From: Tupaia tana
Lineage: Eukaryota; Chordata; Mammalia; Scandentia; Tupaiidae
Reading direction: 5' to 3'
Assembly: GCA_026018925.1 (NCBI GenBank)
Contig: JAKSZU010000020.1
Location: forward strand, 42,129,102 to 42,193,101
DNA: 64,000 nt
A program made the position numbers and the translations under genes. Positions 51,419 through 63,787 of the stretch are shown here, piece after piece. Below the pieces are notes generated by a model, which was not told the DNA's origin, made no database searches, and was given only the letters and a program-made list of their open reading frames with translations. Position 1 is the stretch's first letter; each line of letters opens with the position of its first letter.

Positions 51419-52957
51419 TTTATAAACTAGCTTACTATCCTGTGTCAGTAAGAGATTATAATGTCGGGGGTTTATTATAAACTAGCTTACTACCCTGTGT
51501 CAGTAAGAGATTATAATGTCGGGGGTTTATTATAAACTAGCTTACTACCCTGTGTCAGTAAGAGATTATAATGTCGGGGGTTTATTATAAACTAGCTTAC
51601 TACCCTGTGTCAGTAAGAGATTATAATGTCGGGGGTTTATTATAAACTAGCTTACTACCCTGTGTCAGTAAGAGATTATAATGTCGGGGGTTTATTATAA
51701 ACTAGCTTACTACCCTGTGTCAGTAAGAGATTATAATGTCGGGGGTTTATTATAAACTAGCTTACTACCCTGTGTCAGTAAGAGATTATAATGTCGGGGG
51801 TTTATTATAAACTAGCTTACTATCCTATGTCAGTAAGAGATTATAATGTCGGGGGTTTATTATAAACTAGCTTACTATCCTGTGTCAGTAAGAGATTATA
51901 ATGTCGGGGGTTTATTATAAACTAGCTTACTATCCTGTGTCAGTAAGAGATTATAATGTCGGGGGTTTATTATAAACTAGCTTACTACCCTGTGTCAGTA
52001 AGAGATTATAATGTCGGGGGTTTATTATAAACTAGCTTACTACCCTGTGTCAGTAAGAGATTATAATGTCGGGGGTTTATTATAAACTAGCTTACTACCC
52101 TGTGTCAGTAAGAGATTATAATGTCGGGGGTTTATTATAAACTAGCTTACTACCCTGTGTCAGTAAGAGATTATAATGTCGGGGGTTTATTATAAACTAG
52201 CTTACTACCCTGTGTCAGTAAGAGATTATAATGTCGGGGGTTTATTATAAACTAGCTTACTACCCTGTGTCAGTAAGAGATTATAATGTCGGGGGTTTAT
52301 TATAAACTAGCTTACTACCCTGTGTCAGTAAGAGATTATAATGTCGGGGGTTTATTATAAACTAGCTTACTATCCTATGTCAGTAAGAGATTATAATGTC
52401 GGGGGTTTATTATAAACTAGCTTACTATCCTATGTCAGTAAGAGATTATAATGTCGGGGGTTTATTATAAACTAGCTTACTATCCTGTGTCAGTAAGAGA
52501 TTATAATGTCGGGGGTTTATTATAAACTAGCTTACTATCCTGTGTCAGTAAGAGATTATAATGTCGGGGGTTTATTATAAACTAGCTTACTATCCTGTGT
52601 CAGTAAGAGATTATAATGTCGGGGGTTTATTATAAACTAGCTTACTACCCTGTGTCAGTAAGAGATTATAATGTCGGGGGTTTATTATAAACTAGCTTAC
52701 TATCCTATGTCAGTAAGAGATTATAATGTCGGGGGTTTATTATAAACTAGCTTACTATCCTATGTCAGTAAGAGATTATAATGTCGGGGGTTTATTATAA
52801 ACTAGCTTACTACCCTATGTCAGTAAAAGATTATAATGTCGGGGGTTTATTATAAACTAGCTTACTATCCTATGTCAGTAAGAGATTATAATGTCGGGGG
52901 TTTATTATAAACTAGCTTACTATCCTATGTCAGTAAGAGATTATAATGTCGGGGGTT
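51419..52957. repeat. 55-bp tandem array, about 28 units
   Basis: Unit: tataaactagcttactaccc, tgtgtcagtaagagattata, atgtcgggggtttat. Units are almost identical; the variable bases are C/T in ctaYcc and G/A in tRtgtc, and one unit has an extra change (aaaaga). No spacers, so not a CRISPR. Confidence 0.95.
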
Positions 52958-53139
52958 CATTCCTCTCCCAGCTACTTTCACTTTGTCAAAAGATGCCACT
53001 TTAATCTAAAGGAAGTTCTAGGCCTTGCAAGATCGGCAAGTGGAATCTTTCAAAAGAGCGGGATGCCCGGGCCCCTGTCAGTGTCCACTGCCTGTGAGGG
53101 ACCTCTCACCACGCCTCCTGTAACGACAGCTCTGGGGCG

Positions 53140-53370
53140 GCCGGGCCTGAGGGTGAAGCGACTTGGAGCCCATAGTCCACCACATGGTTCAAATCCTGAA
53201 CCTCTGGTTTGAAAAGCATCCTGGGGGCGTGTGTACACGGCTGCACAAAATCCCGAAGGAGGGGGAAGTGGAGAAGGGATGCAGTGTGACCGTTCCCTGC
53301 TGGTGGGGAGTGCTCACCCCCCCACTCTCTGTGAGCATGTGGGCCCTCTGGAAAAGTTTTTAAAATGACA
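53140..53370 (+). mobile_element. tRNA-SINE, old diverged copy
   Basis: agtccaccacatggttcaaa, then gtttgaaaagcatcctgggg linker. Confidence 0.6.
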
Positions 53371-53382
53371 GCTCTGATTACA

Positions 53383-53405
53383 CACACACACACACACACA
53401 CACAC
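53383..53405. repeat. (CA)n microsatellite
   Basis: About 11 CA units. Confidence 0.88.
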
Positions 53406-53749
53406 TAGCCTAGCCAGTAAACACATAAAATTAACCGTGCATATTTGGGGAAAACTAGACCATAGGTTCTCCCCAAAGGTCTCCCTTTGACAGTCTTTTT
53501 TCAGCCTCCTCTCCCTCCTCTCCCTTGGTGATTCACCTGCAGACAGATCCTCACCAGTTGCAAATGAAGTCCCAGTCCCCACACTTCACCTCCAAACCTT
53601 CAAATCTCCTCCTTCCTCCCATTTCAAAGCTACTCGTTTTGAGTCCAAATCCCTTGGAGCACCCCTGATCCTTCTCTTCCTCACCCCTGTTCTGAATCCA
53701 CCGGCAAGTCTTCTCAGCACTGCCATGAAACCCATCAGGAATCTCAACA

Positions 53750-54460
53750 CGTCATACCACCCTACTACAGCCCCTGCCCCAGACTGCCCCACCGCCAGCT
53801 CTCCCCAAGCTGCAGTAGCAGTCCTCTTTCTGGCCTGGAGTCCACTCTATAAAACATAAGCCAGGGACCAGCAGACGGTATAATGGTTACGTCACTGGAC
53901 TCCCACATTGTCGGCCACTGTTCGAGTCCTGAACCCGGCAGCTTCAAGCTCACGCCAGGCGCATGTGCGTGTGTGCCCAAAATCCCAAGAGGAGAACGGA
54001 GGAGAAGGGACTGTGGCATGGCCATCCCCCTGGAGGGTGAGTTCTTGCTTTCTGTCTCTGTGTCTGTCTCTGTCTCTCCAGCGAGCACATGTGTACTATA
54101 GCAAAAAATCTCTCTTCATAAATAAATAAATAAGTCAAGCCAGATCACATCACTCTACTTGTGAACCCTTCAATGGCTTCCCGCTGTGGCCGGCACAGAC
54201 TTGCCTGAGGTTCTGGCGGCTCCCTCCTCCCTGGTCGTGGGCCCTACTTCTCCCCCACCTCCCGGCTCACCGTACACGAGCCACACTAACTTGCTCTGGC
54301 CTTCCACGTTACCTGGCCGGGGTCGTGGCCTGCTCTCTGTGGGCTCTGTGTCTTACTCCTTCTCAGCCCCCAGCGTGGGGCAGAGGTCTTCCCTGGCACC
54401 CTCCCTAAGCGGCCCGCCTCCCATACTCACTCTGTCACACCACCTGTCCATTTCCTTCCT
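53750..54460 (+). mobile_element. L2-like fragment split by a SINE
   Basis: gatcacatcactctacttgt and cttcaatggcttcccgctgt match the familiar old L2/MIR-era repeat. The SINE at 53866-54133 lies inside it. Confidence 0.45.
53866..54133 (+). mobile_element. tRNA-SINE, long form
   Basis: gggaccagcagacggtataa head; ctatagcaaaaaatctctct tail with (aaat)n. Confidence 0.8.
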
Positions 54461-54777
54461 ACACTCAGCAACCGAATGATCTTATCTAGTCCATGCTTCC
54501 CAAATGTCATGTGAGTCTCATGATGGGGGCTGGGGCGACAGCACAGGGGGTGGTGACGAGACTGTGCCGCCCAGACCTCCAACCACGGGGTGTGGTGCTG
54601 ACCGAGGACCCCAGCCACTGTGCCCTCAAAGCTGTGCGTGTTCACACCAAAGCCACAAGCACCTTCCCAGGCCATGACCAAGGGTGGCAGGGCTACGGAG
54701 ACAGCGCCACCCGGGAGATGCAGGACTCTGGCCGCTGACTGACAAAGCCTCCTCCGGCCTGCACAGCAGGAGTGTCT

Positions 54778-54778
<1 letters not shown>

Positions 54779-54812
<34 letters not shown>
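54779..54812. repeat. (CA)n microsatellite
   Basis: About 16 CA units. Confidence 0.9.
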
Positions 54813-54814
<2 letters not shown>

Positions 54815-55304
54815 CGCTCCCCTTCGCTCAGCTTCAGACTTGCCGCGCCGCCTGAACACTCTCCAGCCTTCGCTGGCTGCCTCGCCGTGTCCCCCGTAGG
54901 CGTTTCCCTAATAAAGTCCCTACACGCTTAATCCTGTCTGGGAGTCTTTTTCCTGGGAGTAGCAGACTAACATAAGTGGTTCTCACAGTGGGCCAAGAAC
55001 ACCGGCAGTAGGAAGGGATTTGGAACTGACTCACCCCTGCCCGGCAGGGGGAAAGGACATCGTATGTGTTGATAGGTGGACACAGAGTCCCTGGCTCTGG
55101 GTGGCAGGTCAGTTGCTAATGATGTCATGGGCCATCGGTGATCTGAGGAGATGTCCCCATGGAAGGGGACATTATGACAGACGTGATTTCGCAAGCATGT
55201 GAACAAGACGGGACCAGTGCCTACAAGGCAGCAGGGTGGGCAGGTAGCAGCTGTGTTGACGGCCCGCAGAGGTGCCGAGAGACAGGGCTATTATAAAGCA
55301 GCCT

Positions 55305-55568
55305 CGGGACCAGCAGTGGCGTAACGGCTGTGTCGCTGCACTCCCATGTGGTTGACTGGGGTTCGAGGCCCACACCCAGTGGCTTAAACTCATGCTGGGT
55401 GCGTGTGCGTGCATGCCCAAGATCCCGAGAAGAGAATGGAGGAGAAGGGATTGCGGTGTAGCCATTCCCCTGGGGGGTGATTTCTCGCTTTCTGTCTCTC
55501 TGTCTCTCTTTCTGGCGAACGCATGCACCCTATAGCAAAAATTCTCAAATAAAAGAAAGAAAGAAAAA
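55305..55568 (+). mobile_element. tRNA-SINE, long form
   Basis: cgggaccagcagtggcgtaa head; ccctatagcaaaaattctca tail. Confidence 0.8.
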
Positions 55569-56312
55569 CTCCCACTACTGAGAGAGTGAAGGAGCCTCAG
55601 TAGCAGCTCAAAATGGGTGTTACCTTCTGAAGTAAAGGCACAGGTCGAAATTCTAACGCCGGCCCACAGAGCTTCCGGGAATGTGAGTGCCCAGTGACAG
55701 GCAGGGTCCTGGTGGGGAGGACCCGGAGTCCTGAGACACAGGACAAGGACATCCAGATGCATGTTCTGAGTTGGACCCTGAAAGCCCAGAACCTCTGGGA
55801 CCAGAGGCAGCCCAGCACCCAGCAGTGCTAACACTCCCACTGCCGGGAATACACTAGAAGACCTCTCTCCAGACCAAAGCTGGTGCCCAGCCCCCCGGAG
55901 CCGCCTCACCTCCTCCCCTGGCTGCCAGGGTAAGAACTAGGGTTAAATCCCAGCTCAAGACCTGCTGGGCCCAGAAGAGGGAAGAGAATGCATATACAAA
56001 GAAATTGCAGGAAGGAGCTGGCGTGGGCAGGCAGGGGCCGGAAGTACTCCTGGGCTGGGCTTCGGGCTTCGAGGCGCTCCTTTGGAGGTGCTGGACTACA
56101 CACCTGGGAAAGCCAGCGTCCTGGGCTCCGGTAGCAGCTTCAAACACAGTATTTAACGCCTGCCAGGAAGCCCGGGCGGTGGGGTGGGGGCTACCACTCA
56201 CCATGGGGAGCTCTTAGAAGCCTGGAAGAAACAGTGGCAACTCTTAGCGACGTCGTGGAAATGCCGGAGCGTCCCTGGAAGATGCAGAGGAGGGCCTAAG
56301 AGTGAAGAGCGC

Positions 56313-57300
56313 CAGCTCCGTGGCACCGGACGACGCTCTGCTAAATAAGAACCCCCAGCTCCGTGGCACCGGACGACGCTCTGCTAAATAAGAACCCACA
56401 GCTCCGTGGCACAGGACGACGCTCTGCTAAATAAGAACCCACAGCTCCGTGGCACAGGACGACGCTCTGCTAAATAAGAACCCACAGCTCCATGGCACAG
56501 GACGACGCTCTGCTAAATAAGAACCCACAGCTCCGTGGCACCGGGCGACACTCTGCTAAATAAGAACCCACAGCTCCGTGGCACAGGACGACGCTCTGCT
56601 AAATAAGAACCCCCAGCTCCGTGGCACAGGACGACGCTCTGCTAAATAAGAACCCACAGCTCCGTGGCACAGGACGACGCTCTGCTAAATAAGAACCCAC
56701 AGCTCCGTGGCACAGGACGACGCTCTGCTAAATAAGAACCCACAGCTCCGTGGCACAGGACGACGCTCTGCTAAATAAGAACCCACAGCTCCGTGGCACA
56801 GGACGACGCTCTGCTAAATAAGAACCCACAGCTCCGTGGCACAGGACGACGCTCTGCTAAATAAGAACCCACAGCTCCGTGGCACAGGACGACGCTCTGC
56901 TAAATAAGAACCCACAGCTCCGTGGCACAGGACGACGCTCTGCTAAATAAGAACCCACAGCTCCGTGGCACAGGACGACGCTCTGCTAAATAAGAACCCA
57001 CAGCTCCGTGGCACCGGGCGACACTCTGCTAAATAAGAACCCACAGCTCCGTGGCACAGGACGACGCTCTGCTAAATAAGAACCCACAGCTCCGTGGCAC
57101 AGGACGACGCTCTGCTAAATAAGAACCCACAGCTCCGTGGCACCGGGCGACACTCTGCTAAATAAGAACCCCCAGCTCCGTGGCACAGGACGACGCTCTG
57201 CTAAATAAGAACCCACAGCTCCGTGGCACAGGACGACGCTCTGCTAAATAAGAACCCACAGCTCCGTGGCACAGGACGACGCTCTGCTAAATAAGAACCC
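56313..57300. repeat. 43-bp tandem array, about 23 units
   Basis: Unit: cagctccgtggcacaggacg, acgctctgctaaataagaac, cca. Variants include caccgggcgacact and an early caccggacgacgct form. CpG-rich half and AT half alternate. Confidence 0.95.
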
Positions 57301-57540
57301 CACATCCCACATGGCAACTGCAGCACAAACCCTGACCCAGTCAGCTTGCAATGCACTGGCACACGTGTGACAGCCGGGGCCGGGCAGCCTGGTGACAGAC
57401 GACGGGGCGTGGCCAGGCCCTGTGGGGCGTGCTTGCCTCCGCCCTCTCAAGTACATGCACCTGCTCTGTCATGGAGAGAGAAAACGCCAAAGGCCAAAGA
57501 AAGTAGGCACAGTGAAATGGATATAGGCTGCAAGGTGAAA
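57301..57540 (+). mobile_element. Possible old tRNA-SINE remnant abutting the 43-bp array
   Basis: catcccacatggcaactgca, then ccagtcagcttgcaatgcac resembles a badly diverged SINE beginning inside its tRNA part, directly after the last array unit. Confidence 0.35.
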
Positions 57541-57547
57541 GCTGCAC

Positions 57548-57720
57548 TAGCGGCCCACAGGTGGTGTGGTGGTTAAGGGCGCTGGACTCCCACATGACCA
57601 ACTGCGGTTCTAGTCCTGGACCTGGTGGCTAGCTTTTTCACTTTCTCTTTTTCTGTTCCTCTCTGGTCAAATTAAAATAGATAAAGTGAAATTAAATAAT
57701 TCTTAAAAAAAAAAGAAAAA
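57548..57720 (+). mobile_element. tRNA-SINE, short form
   Basis: gcggcccacaggtggtgtgg head; ctctggtcaaattaaaatag end and an A run. Confidence 0.78.
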
Positions 57721-57762
57721 AAGCTGCAGCAAATGATTGTTTCCCACAAGAAGGCTCAGAGG

Positions 57763-58030
57763 TGACCAGCAGTTAGTGTATTATGTTGCTGGACTCCCAT
57801 GTAGTTGACCGTGGTTCAAGTCCCAGACCTGGTGGCTTAAACTCACGCCGGGCGCGTGTGCGTGTGTGCCCAAGATCCCGAGAGGAGAATGGAGGAGAAG
57901 GGATTGCGGTGTGGCCATCCCTCCTGGGGGGTGATTTCTCGCTTTCGGTCTCTCTGTCTCTCTCTGTCTCTCTGGCGAGTGCACTCACCCTATAGCAAAA
58001 ACCTCTCCAAAAAAAAAAAAAAAAATAGAA
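57763..58030 (+). mobile_element. tRNA-SINE, young copy with target duplication
   Basis: Perfect 12-bp AAGGCTCAGAGG at 57751-57762 and 58031-58042. Confidence 0.87.
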
Positions 58031-58779
58031 AAGGCTCAGAGGGTATACTGCTAGTCGGGGCCACCCGCGACGTTTTGGTAAGAGGGGCCCCAGCGTCACT
58101 GGTGGCTGCAGTGCGGCTCTCCTCGGGAGCAGGGATGACAGAGCAGTGGTCACACGGCTGGTATCGCGGGAGTGGCAGGTCTCCAAAGGCAATGAAGGCT
58201 AGGCTGTCCTTCCCATAGCAATCGGCAAGAGGTTTAACTAGAGCGGCTGCATTTGTGGAGGCTGAGGATGGGGTTGGAGTGTGATGCACCTAGGAGCTTT
58301 AGACAGACGCCACACGGCTGCTGCTTCACATCCACAACAAGATAGCCGGGGCGGAGTGGCCGTAGGCGGAGGGTGGCACTCCACAAAAAGCCATAACCCG
58401 TCCTCAGTTCCAGAAGGAGTCCATTTCACATCCGAACCCCATTGACTCCGGAGGTATTTAGGTCCCTAGGAGGGAAGGCCTGTGAAGATTCTTCCAGCAG
58501 CCCGCCCACAGGGCCCTACCGAGCTACCGCCGCACTGAGTGCATCCAGGCAAGGACATGCGCGGTCTCTGCACTGCTCCTGGGAAGGCACTGCGGTGCGT
58601 GTGCTGATAGTAACGGCGCTACCCGAGCCTCGGTACTGTGAGAGAATAGAAGTTCATTTGGCTCTTGGTTTGGAGGCCTGCGTGTCAGGAGGCAGATTTG
58701 GTGAGGGGCTTCTTGCTGATGGGTAACCCGGAGGCGGGGAGGGACAGAGAGCTGTCTTTGCTTCACTTATTCTCAATGA

Positions 58780-58930
58780 TTAGGAACCACCTCCCATGGC
58801 TAATCACGTCTTAAAGGTCCCATCTCTCAACACCATAATCAGATAGGTCTCCACGCCCTCAACACGTTACAGTGGCTCACCAAATTTTAACGTGTGAATT
58901 TTGGAGCCCTAGCACAGGGTCTGAGTAGAC
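58780..58930. mobile_element. Ancient dispersed repeat remnant (family uncertain)
   Basis: The sequence aaccacctcccatggctaat through aacgtgtgaattttggagcc resembles the end of the same repeat type as at 45720-46070. Confidence 0.35.
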
Positions 58931-59804
58931 ATTAAAACCCAGAGACTCAAACTGTCATCACAAGACTCCTGGTACTGTCAGGGCTCTTAGGGACGGAGAA
59001 TGAGTGGGGGCCTGGCTGACTTCTGACTGAGGGGGCCCACTGTGCCTGCAGATTTATTTGACCGTCTTTCCCGTCGGCCCTGAGAGCAATAAGAACCGAT
59101 ACATTTGACAGTGGAGTAACATGAAATGAAGGGCAGTTATTGGGCTTGCAGTCAGGACTATCAGTAACCGGGCGGGATGAAGACGACAAACATATTCACT
59201 GACTCTGGAAAGGCAAGAGTCTTTTATACTAGTAACAAGGGAACAATACATGAAAATCATTCTGAAGGCGTTCACTCTGGGCAAAAATAACAGAGGGTCT
59301 TATGAAGATGGGGAAAGGGACAGGATTGGGCACAAGTCCATTGGCAGGAGCCGTCTGAAGCAAAGTGTGAGCGGTCGTGGTAGGTCGTTCAGCAGGATGT
59401 GTGATCAACCCGAAGGAAGGTGCTTAAAACGGGAATTGTTTTCAGAAAGAGTATCTTGTCAAGGCTGCTCACGTGGTCGGCAGGGAGTAACCAACACGCC
59501 AGCTGGTCACCAACCCCTCCTTCCTGTTTGTCCCCTGCCTTTACTTTAGCACAGTAGTCTCTTCTCTGAATGAAGTTTACCTTCGCAGAGACAATGGGGG
59601 GCTTCTGTGGGCTTCGGGGGCGGAGGGGGACTATGTAAGCAGAGATAGTAGGAGGAATAGTTCTTTTATAAAACTTGGATATTCACAAATACCCTTTGAT
59701 AAGACATAACTCTTTGGTACTTTTTTTTTGTTCTGCAAGGATTTGTTTCTATTTTCTATGCCAACACCTACTTGGTCTAATTGTCTTTTCTTGTAACGTC
59801 ATTT

Positions 59805-59962
59805 TTTAAAAAGAATTATTTATTTATTATTTGATTTGACCAGAAACAGACATAGAGAGAGAGAAAGGGAAAGTGAGAAAGCAAGCTGCCAGGTCTGGAA
59901 CTCAAACCACGGTCGGCCATGTGGGAGTCCAGCACCTTAACTACCACACCACTGCCGGCCCC
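59805..59962 (-). mobile_element. tRNA-SINE, short form
   Basis: tttgatttgaccagaaacag through ccactgccggcccc. Confidence 0.78.
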
Positions 59963-60219
59963 AACATCATTCATTTTATCCAGATCTTTTAGTTTGTTTA
60001 GAGTTAAACAAAACTAGTCTCTTCCAAATCTACAATTTATATGAATTTATAAATAAATAACAAACATGTTCATTGACTCTGAAAAAGTAAGTGTCTTTTT
60101 ATACTACTAAAAAGGGAACAATACATACACATTTTTCTGAAAGAATTCACATTGGGCAAGATAAGAGAGGAGGGTCTCACTGAGTTGGAGAAAAGAACAG
60201 TACTGGGTAAAAGTCCATT

Positions 60220-60490
60220 AGCAAGCCAGTCAGGTGGCATGGTGGGAAGGCACCATGGATCCCATATGGCCTAGTACGCAGGTCGAGTCCTGGACCTGGC
60301 AGGTTGGAAAATATGCTGGGCACATATGCATTAATTCCAAAATCCGAAGAGGAGAATGGAGGAAAAGAGATTGCAGCATGGCCATCCTGCCCCCCGGGGA
60401 GGGGGAAGGTTGGTGATTTCTCACTTTCATTCTCTCTGGCACAAGTCCTTCAGCAAAAACTAAAACAAAACCCAACAAAACAAAACAAAA
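60220..60490 (+). mobile_element. tRNA-SINE, diverged
   Basis: agccagtcaggtggcatggt head; ggtcgagtcctggacctggc; an (aaaac)n tail. Confidence 0.7.
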
Positions 60491-60713
60491 ACAGTTAGCA
60501 GAAGCTGTCTATAATAACTCTTTACATTAGAGACTAAGAATTGGTCTCTTACAAATCTGTGTTTTCTATGTCTCTGATAGAGAAAATGGTTTTTAAAAAT
60601 TGTCTCAAGTATGCACTTTTTCTCCCTTTTATTTATTAGATCACTATTGCTATTTCACTGGGTTTTCCCCAGCCTCCTAGAGCCCCTAGACGTCTTGTCT
60701 TTTTTTTTTCTTT

Positions 60714-60970
60714 CTTTTTTTGGAGAGGTTTTTGCTATAGGGCGCGTGCACTCGCCAGACAGACAGAGAGAGACAGAGAGATAGAAAGCGAGAAATCATC
60801 CCCCGGGGGGAAGGCCACGCCGCAATCCCTTCTCCTCCATTCTCCTCTCGGGATCTTGGGCACGCACGCACACGCGCCCGGCGTGAGTTTAAGCCACCGG
60901 GTCCGGGACTCGAACCGAGGTCGACTACGTGGGAATCCAGCGACATAGCCATTACGCTAACTGCTGGTCA
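60714..60970 (-). mobile_element. tRNA-SINE, young copy
   Basis: Flanked by ctagacgtcttgtctt and ctagatgtcttgtctt (one mismatch in 16). Body close to consensus with intact CpGs. Confidence 0.86.
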
Positions 60971-61189
60971 CTAGATGTCTTGTCTTTAGATATTCGTTTT
61001 CTTACTTCATTCCTTTCTTTTATCTCCACTCTCTTCCTTCTGCTTTCCTCATGCTTATTATTTTTTCCTAACTTTTCCTGATTCCTGCTTTAGCTATACC
61101 AAATAAGCATCCACAGAGTGTTTTCATCCTCTTTAATTTCGGTTTGGACTTCGTTTTTCCCCAGGAGTCAACCACACCTTTTAAGAGCG

Positions 61190-62060
61190 CAGGTGGCCTT
61201 ACACCTGGCTTCCCCATCCGGGGCGCGCACTGCAGAATTCTGCATCGCCCGCGGCCTTCGGGATTGGGTTCACCGGAAGGCCCGAACCCAGCGGCGGGGC
61301 AGTGCGGGAGAAGACCACACCCATGGGGGCTCGCCGCCCGGCTGGCCAATCGTCGCCAGGCAAGCCCTGCTCTGTCTTTTGATTGGCTGAAGCGGAAACG
61401 CCCCCACCCACACTGGGAGCATCCTACCGCGAGGCTTTGAGTAGGACGGTGGCCGGCGAGGGACAACAGCCTTTCGGAGTGGTGGAAAGCGTTCGCGAGT
61501 GTGGGACTTCAGACTTCTCCGTGTGTCCGAGAGCCAGGGCGGCGGGGCTCGGCGGCATGGCGGCGGCCTCTGCAGCCTCAGTGCTGCTGGTGGCGGCGGA
61601 GGGGAGCCGCTGGCGGCGTCTGCCAAGCCTGCTGCTGCTGCCGAGGTGAGCCGGGACGAGGGTGGGGATCTCGGCAGGGCTGTGCGCGCTGGCGGTGCGG
61701 GGGAGCCCGGGGCTGGAGGACGCCGCAGCGGGCTGCCGGGCCAGGCGCCGCGAGGGGCGTCTCGGTTCACGCACGGCGCCCCTTCCTTCCCCTTCCGCAC
61801 CCTCGCCCCGCAGCTCGCCTCTGGCCTCCGTTTCCCCACTTACGGGGACCGGGAGAGGTGAAGCGGCCCGCGGTCGTCGCGCGCCGGGACGCTGGCACGA
61901 CCCGCAGCCCGGATGTCTACGCGGCGCTTTCGCGGCCGAGCCGGTGTGGGAGGCCGTGACGTCCCGCTTCTGCAGCCCGGGGTCCGCGGCTTGCCGGAGT
62001 GAGGGTTAGGAAGCTCAGGCCGGACGCCGTTCCCGTGGGGTCCAGGTCTGATAAAGGCTC
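61190..62060 (+). promoter_or_regulatory. MCCC1: MCCC1 CpG-island promoter
   Basis: A CpG-dense block surrounds MCCC1 exon 1. Upstream of the ATG are a CCAAT element (near 61345) and its inverse ATTGG (near 61381), GC-rich runs and no TATA box, the usual make-up of a housekeeping mitochondrial gene promoter. The island extends about 400 bp into intron 1. Confidence 0.75.
61557..61645 (+). CDS. MCCC1: MCCC1 coding exon 1 (methylcrotonoyl-CoA carboxylase alpha, mitochondrial targeting start)
   Basis: ATG at 61557 and donor GTGAGC at 61646. It codes 29 residues plus two bases: MAAASAASVLLVAAEGSRW, then RRLPSLLLLP. This aligns almost residue for residue with the start of human MCCC1, including the exon boundary before the Arg codon. 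MCCC1 is the biotin-carrying subunit of the mitochondrial enzyme of leucine breakdown that carboxylates 3-methylcrotonyl-CoA. The segment is Ala/Leu/Arg-rich with no acidic run, as expected of a mitochondrial presequence. Exon 2 is not visible before 64000 and must lie downstream. Position next to LAMP3 on the same strand matches the order on human 3q27. Confidence 0.93.
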
Positions 62061-62777
62061 CTGGAGCTCTCCCAGCGTTGGAGCGAATCGGGTTCGGAGC
62101 ACGTGTCCTTGCACAGGGTTGGGAACTGGCGTTGTTAAAAGCTCTGTCCCCACGTGTGATCGAAGTCGCCAGACGGCGCACTGGCCAGCCAGACTCCAGG
62201 CCAGCTTCCGATTTGGAGCTCTGTGTTTTGCTGGTAGTGACTCTGGCGGTGAACGCACTCTCGGGCTCACAGGTGACTTGCTTCTTTATCTTCCGCTCCT
62301 CGTGGTCATTCTGGACAGACAGTACAGCTTTAGTGTCCTGGACTCCCACTCTGCAGTCAAAGCTGGCGTCTGTCCAACTGCTCGCTAGATGTGACCCGGA
62401 CATGTTACTGAACACCTGTGCTTCAATCCCTCACCAAGGAGGAGGTGACGGTACCCAGATCTGGAGGAGGTCATACTTGCACCTTCGATTGTGCAAATTA
62501 AGTGGATTAACACTTGGAAAGAGCTTTAAGCAGAATCCAGTGCATATGACTCAATCCATAGATACAGCTTGTGCAGACTCAACCCTGCAGATCAACTTTT
62601 TTGTTTGCTTTGATTCTTCACAAGTTGTAGACGCCTTGAATTTTTAGTTACTTGACATTAGGACCAGCCCTAAAGCGAAATGAGAAAGATGGTGGAAGTG
62701 CCGTCATGCTCCTCTCTTTCTCCAGGCTGTTCTTTTTCTTTTCTTAGGTTCCCTGAGCTCTTAAGAATAGTCCTTTG

Positions 62778-63043
62778 GGACCAGCAGTTGGCGTAATGGC
62801 TATGTCGCTGGACTCCCACGTAGTCGACCTTGGTTCGAGTTCCGGACCTGGCGGCTTAAACTCACGCCGGGCGCGTGTGCGTGCGTGCCCAAGATCCCGA
62901 GAGGAGAATGGAGGAGAAGGGATTGCGGCGTGGTCATCCCCCCTGGGGGGTGATTTCTCACTTTCTGTCTCTCTGTCTCTCTCTGTGTGGCGAGCACACG
63001 TGCCCTATAGTGAAAACCTCTCAAAAAAAAAAAAAAAAAAAAA
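62778..63043 (+). mobile_element. tRNA-SINE in MCCC1 intron 1
   Basis: Flanked by aagaatagtcc and aagaacagtcc. Near-consensus with an A tail. Confidence 0.85.
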
Positions 63044-63690
63044 GAACAGTCCCTAGACCCACTTTCTCTCTGTCCCCTGTCAAGGCTTGGCTGTTGACTG
63101 TGGAAGTGTTCTCACATAGCTAAAATCCTGGAGTGTGTTGGAGTTGTTAATGGCGTATAGGATTTAAAATCTTGTCAGTGTAGACGGTTTTGCATTTCTT
63201 TTTGTGTCTTGATTCTCCAGCAGGTCAGAATCTGGTAGAATTCTCAACAGAGGGATGAGCTGGTATAGAAACTACCTTGGATAAGAGTGTTTTGGTCTCA
63301 TGGAAACAACCTCACATCTTGTTGTATGAGCCATTTTTAGATGATTGTGGGGAAAATGGCATGGAGCTGGTCAGAATCTCGTTGCCGTAGAGGACCGCAG
63401 TTCAGTGGGACTGTATGTGTCTGTGTGTCTGTCTCCCACTCCCTCCACACCCCTCTCCATCAGTTCTCACTGGAAGACAGCAGAAGAAAACCCGAGGTCA
63501 ACCGTGGCCTTGAAATGTCATCAGAGTCTTACACTGGGTTTACCAAAAACAGCCATTTTATAGGCACGTCTGCCCAGGGACGGCCTTGAGCCTCCCAGAA
63601 ACCTGTGAAAGGAGGAAGCTGTGGAGGACAGAATCAGACTACCTTTTCCTATTCCAAAGTTGTTTCCAGGGGCCCTGGGAGAGTCATTCT

Positions 63691-63787
63691 ACAAACATTA
63701 GCAGAGGCCAACAAACATTAACAGAGGCCAGCAAACATTAACAGAGGTCAACAAACATTAACAGAGGCCTACAAATATTAGCAGACG
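63691..63787. repeat. 20-bp tandem repeat, about 5 units
   Basis: acaaacattaacagaggcca repeated with single-base changes in MCCC1 intron 1. Confidence 0.9.

Larger units (their letters stand above)
49021..61189. other. Intergenic interval between LAMP3 and MCCC1
   Basis: About 12 kb with no supportable gene. It contains two large tandem arrays (51419-52957 and 56313-57300), eleven or so SINEs, L2-like sequence (53750-54460) and ancient repeat remnants near 58780. 49850-50640, 55600-56280 and 58040-58760 are unique, with no gene visible. Confidence 0.7.

Noticed and set aside
51419-52957. CRISPR-like regular array
   Set aside because: Units are contiguous with no unique spacers, in a mammalian genome; it is a minisatellite.
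61501-62647. Long frames around MCCC1 exon 1 (152, 191 and 189 residues, both strands)
   Set aside because: CpG-island composition effects; only the short frame 61557-61645 matches MCCC1 and ends at a donor.
62740-62780. Possible MCCC1 exon 2 acceptor (tttcttaggttccctgagc)
   Set aside because: The following codons do not match MCCC1 and a SINE begins within 30 bp.
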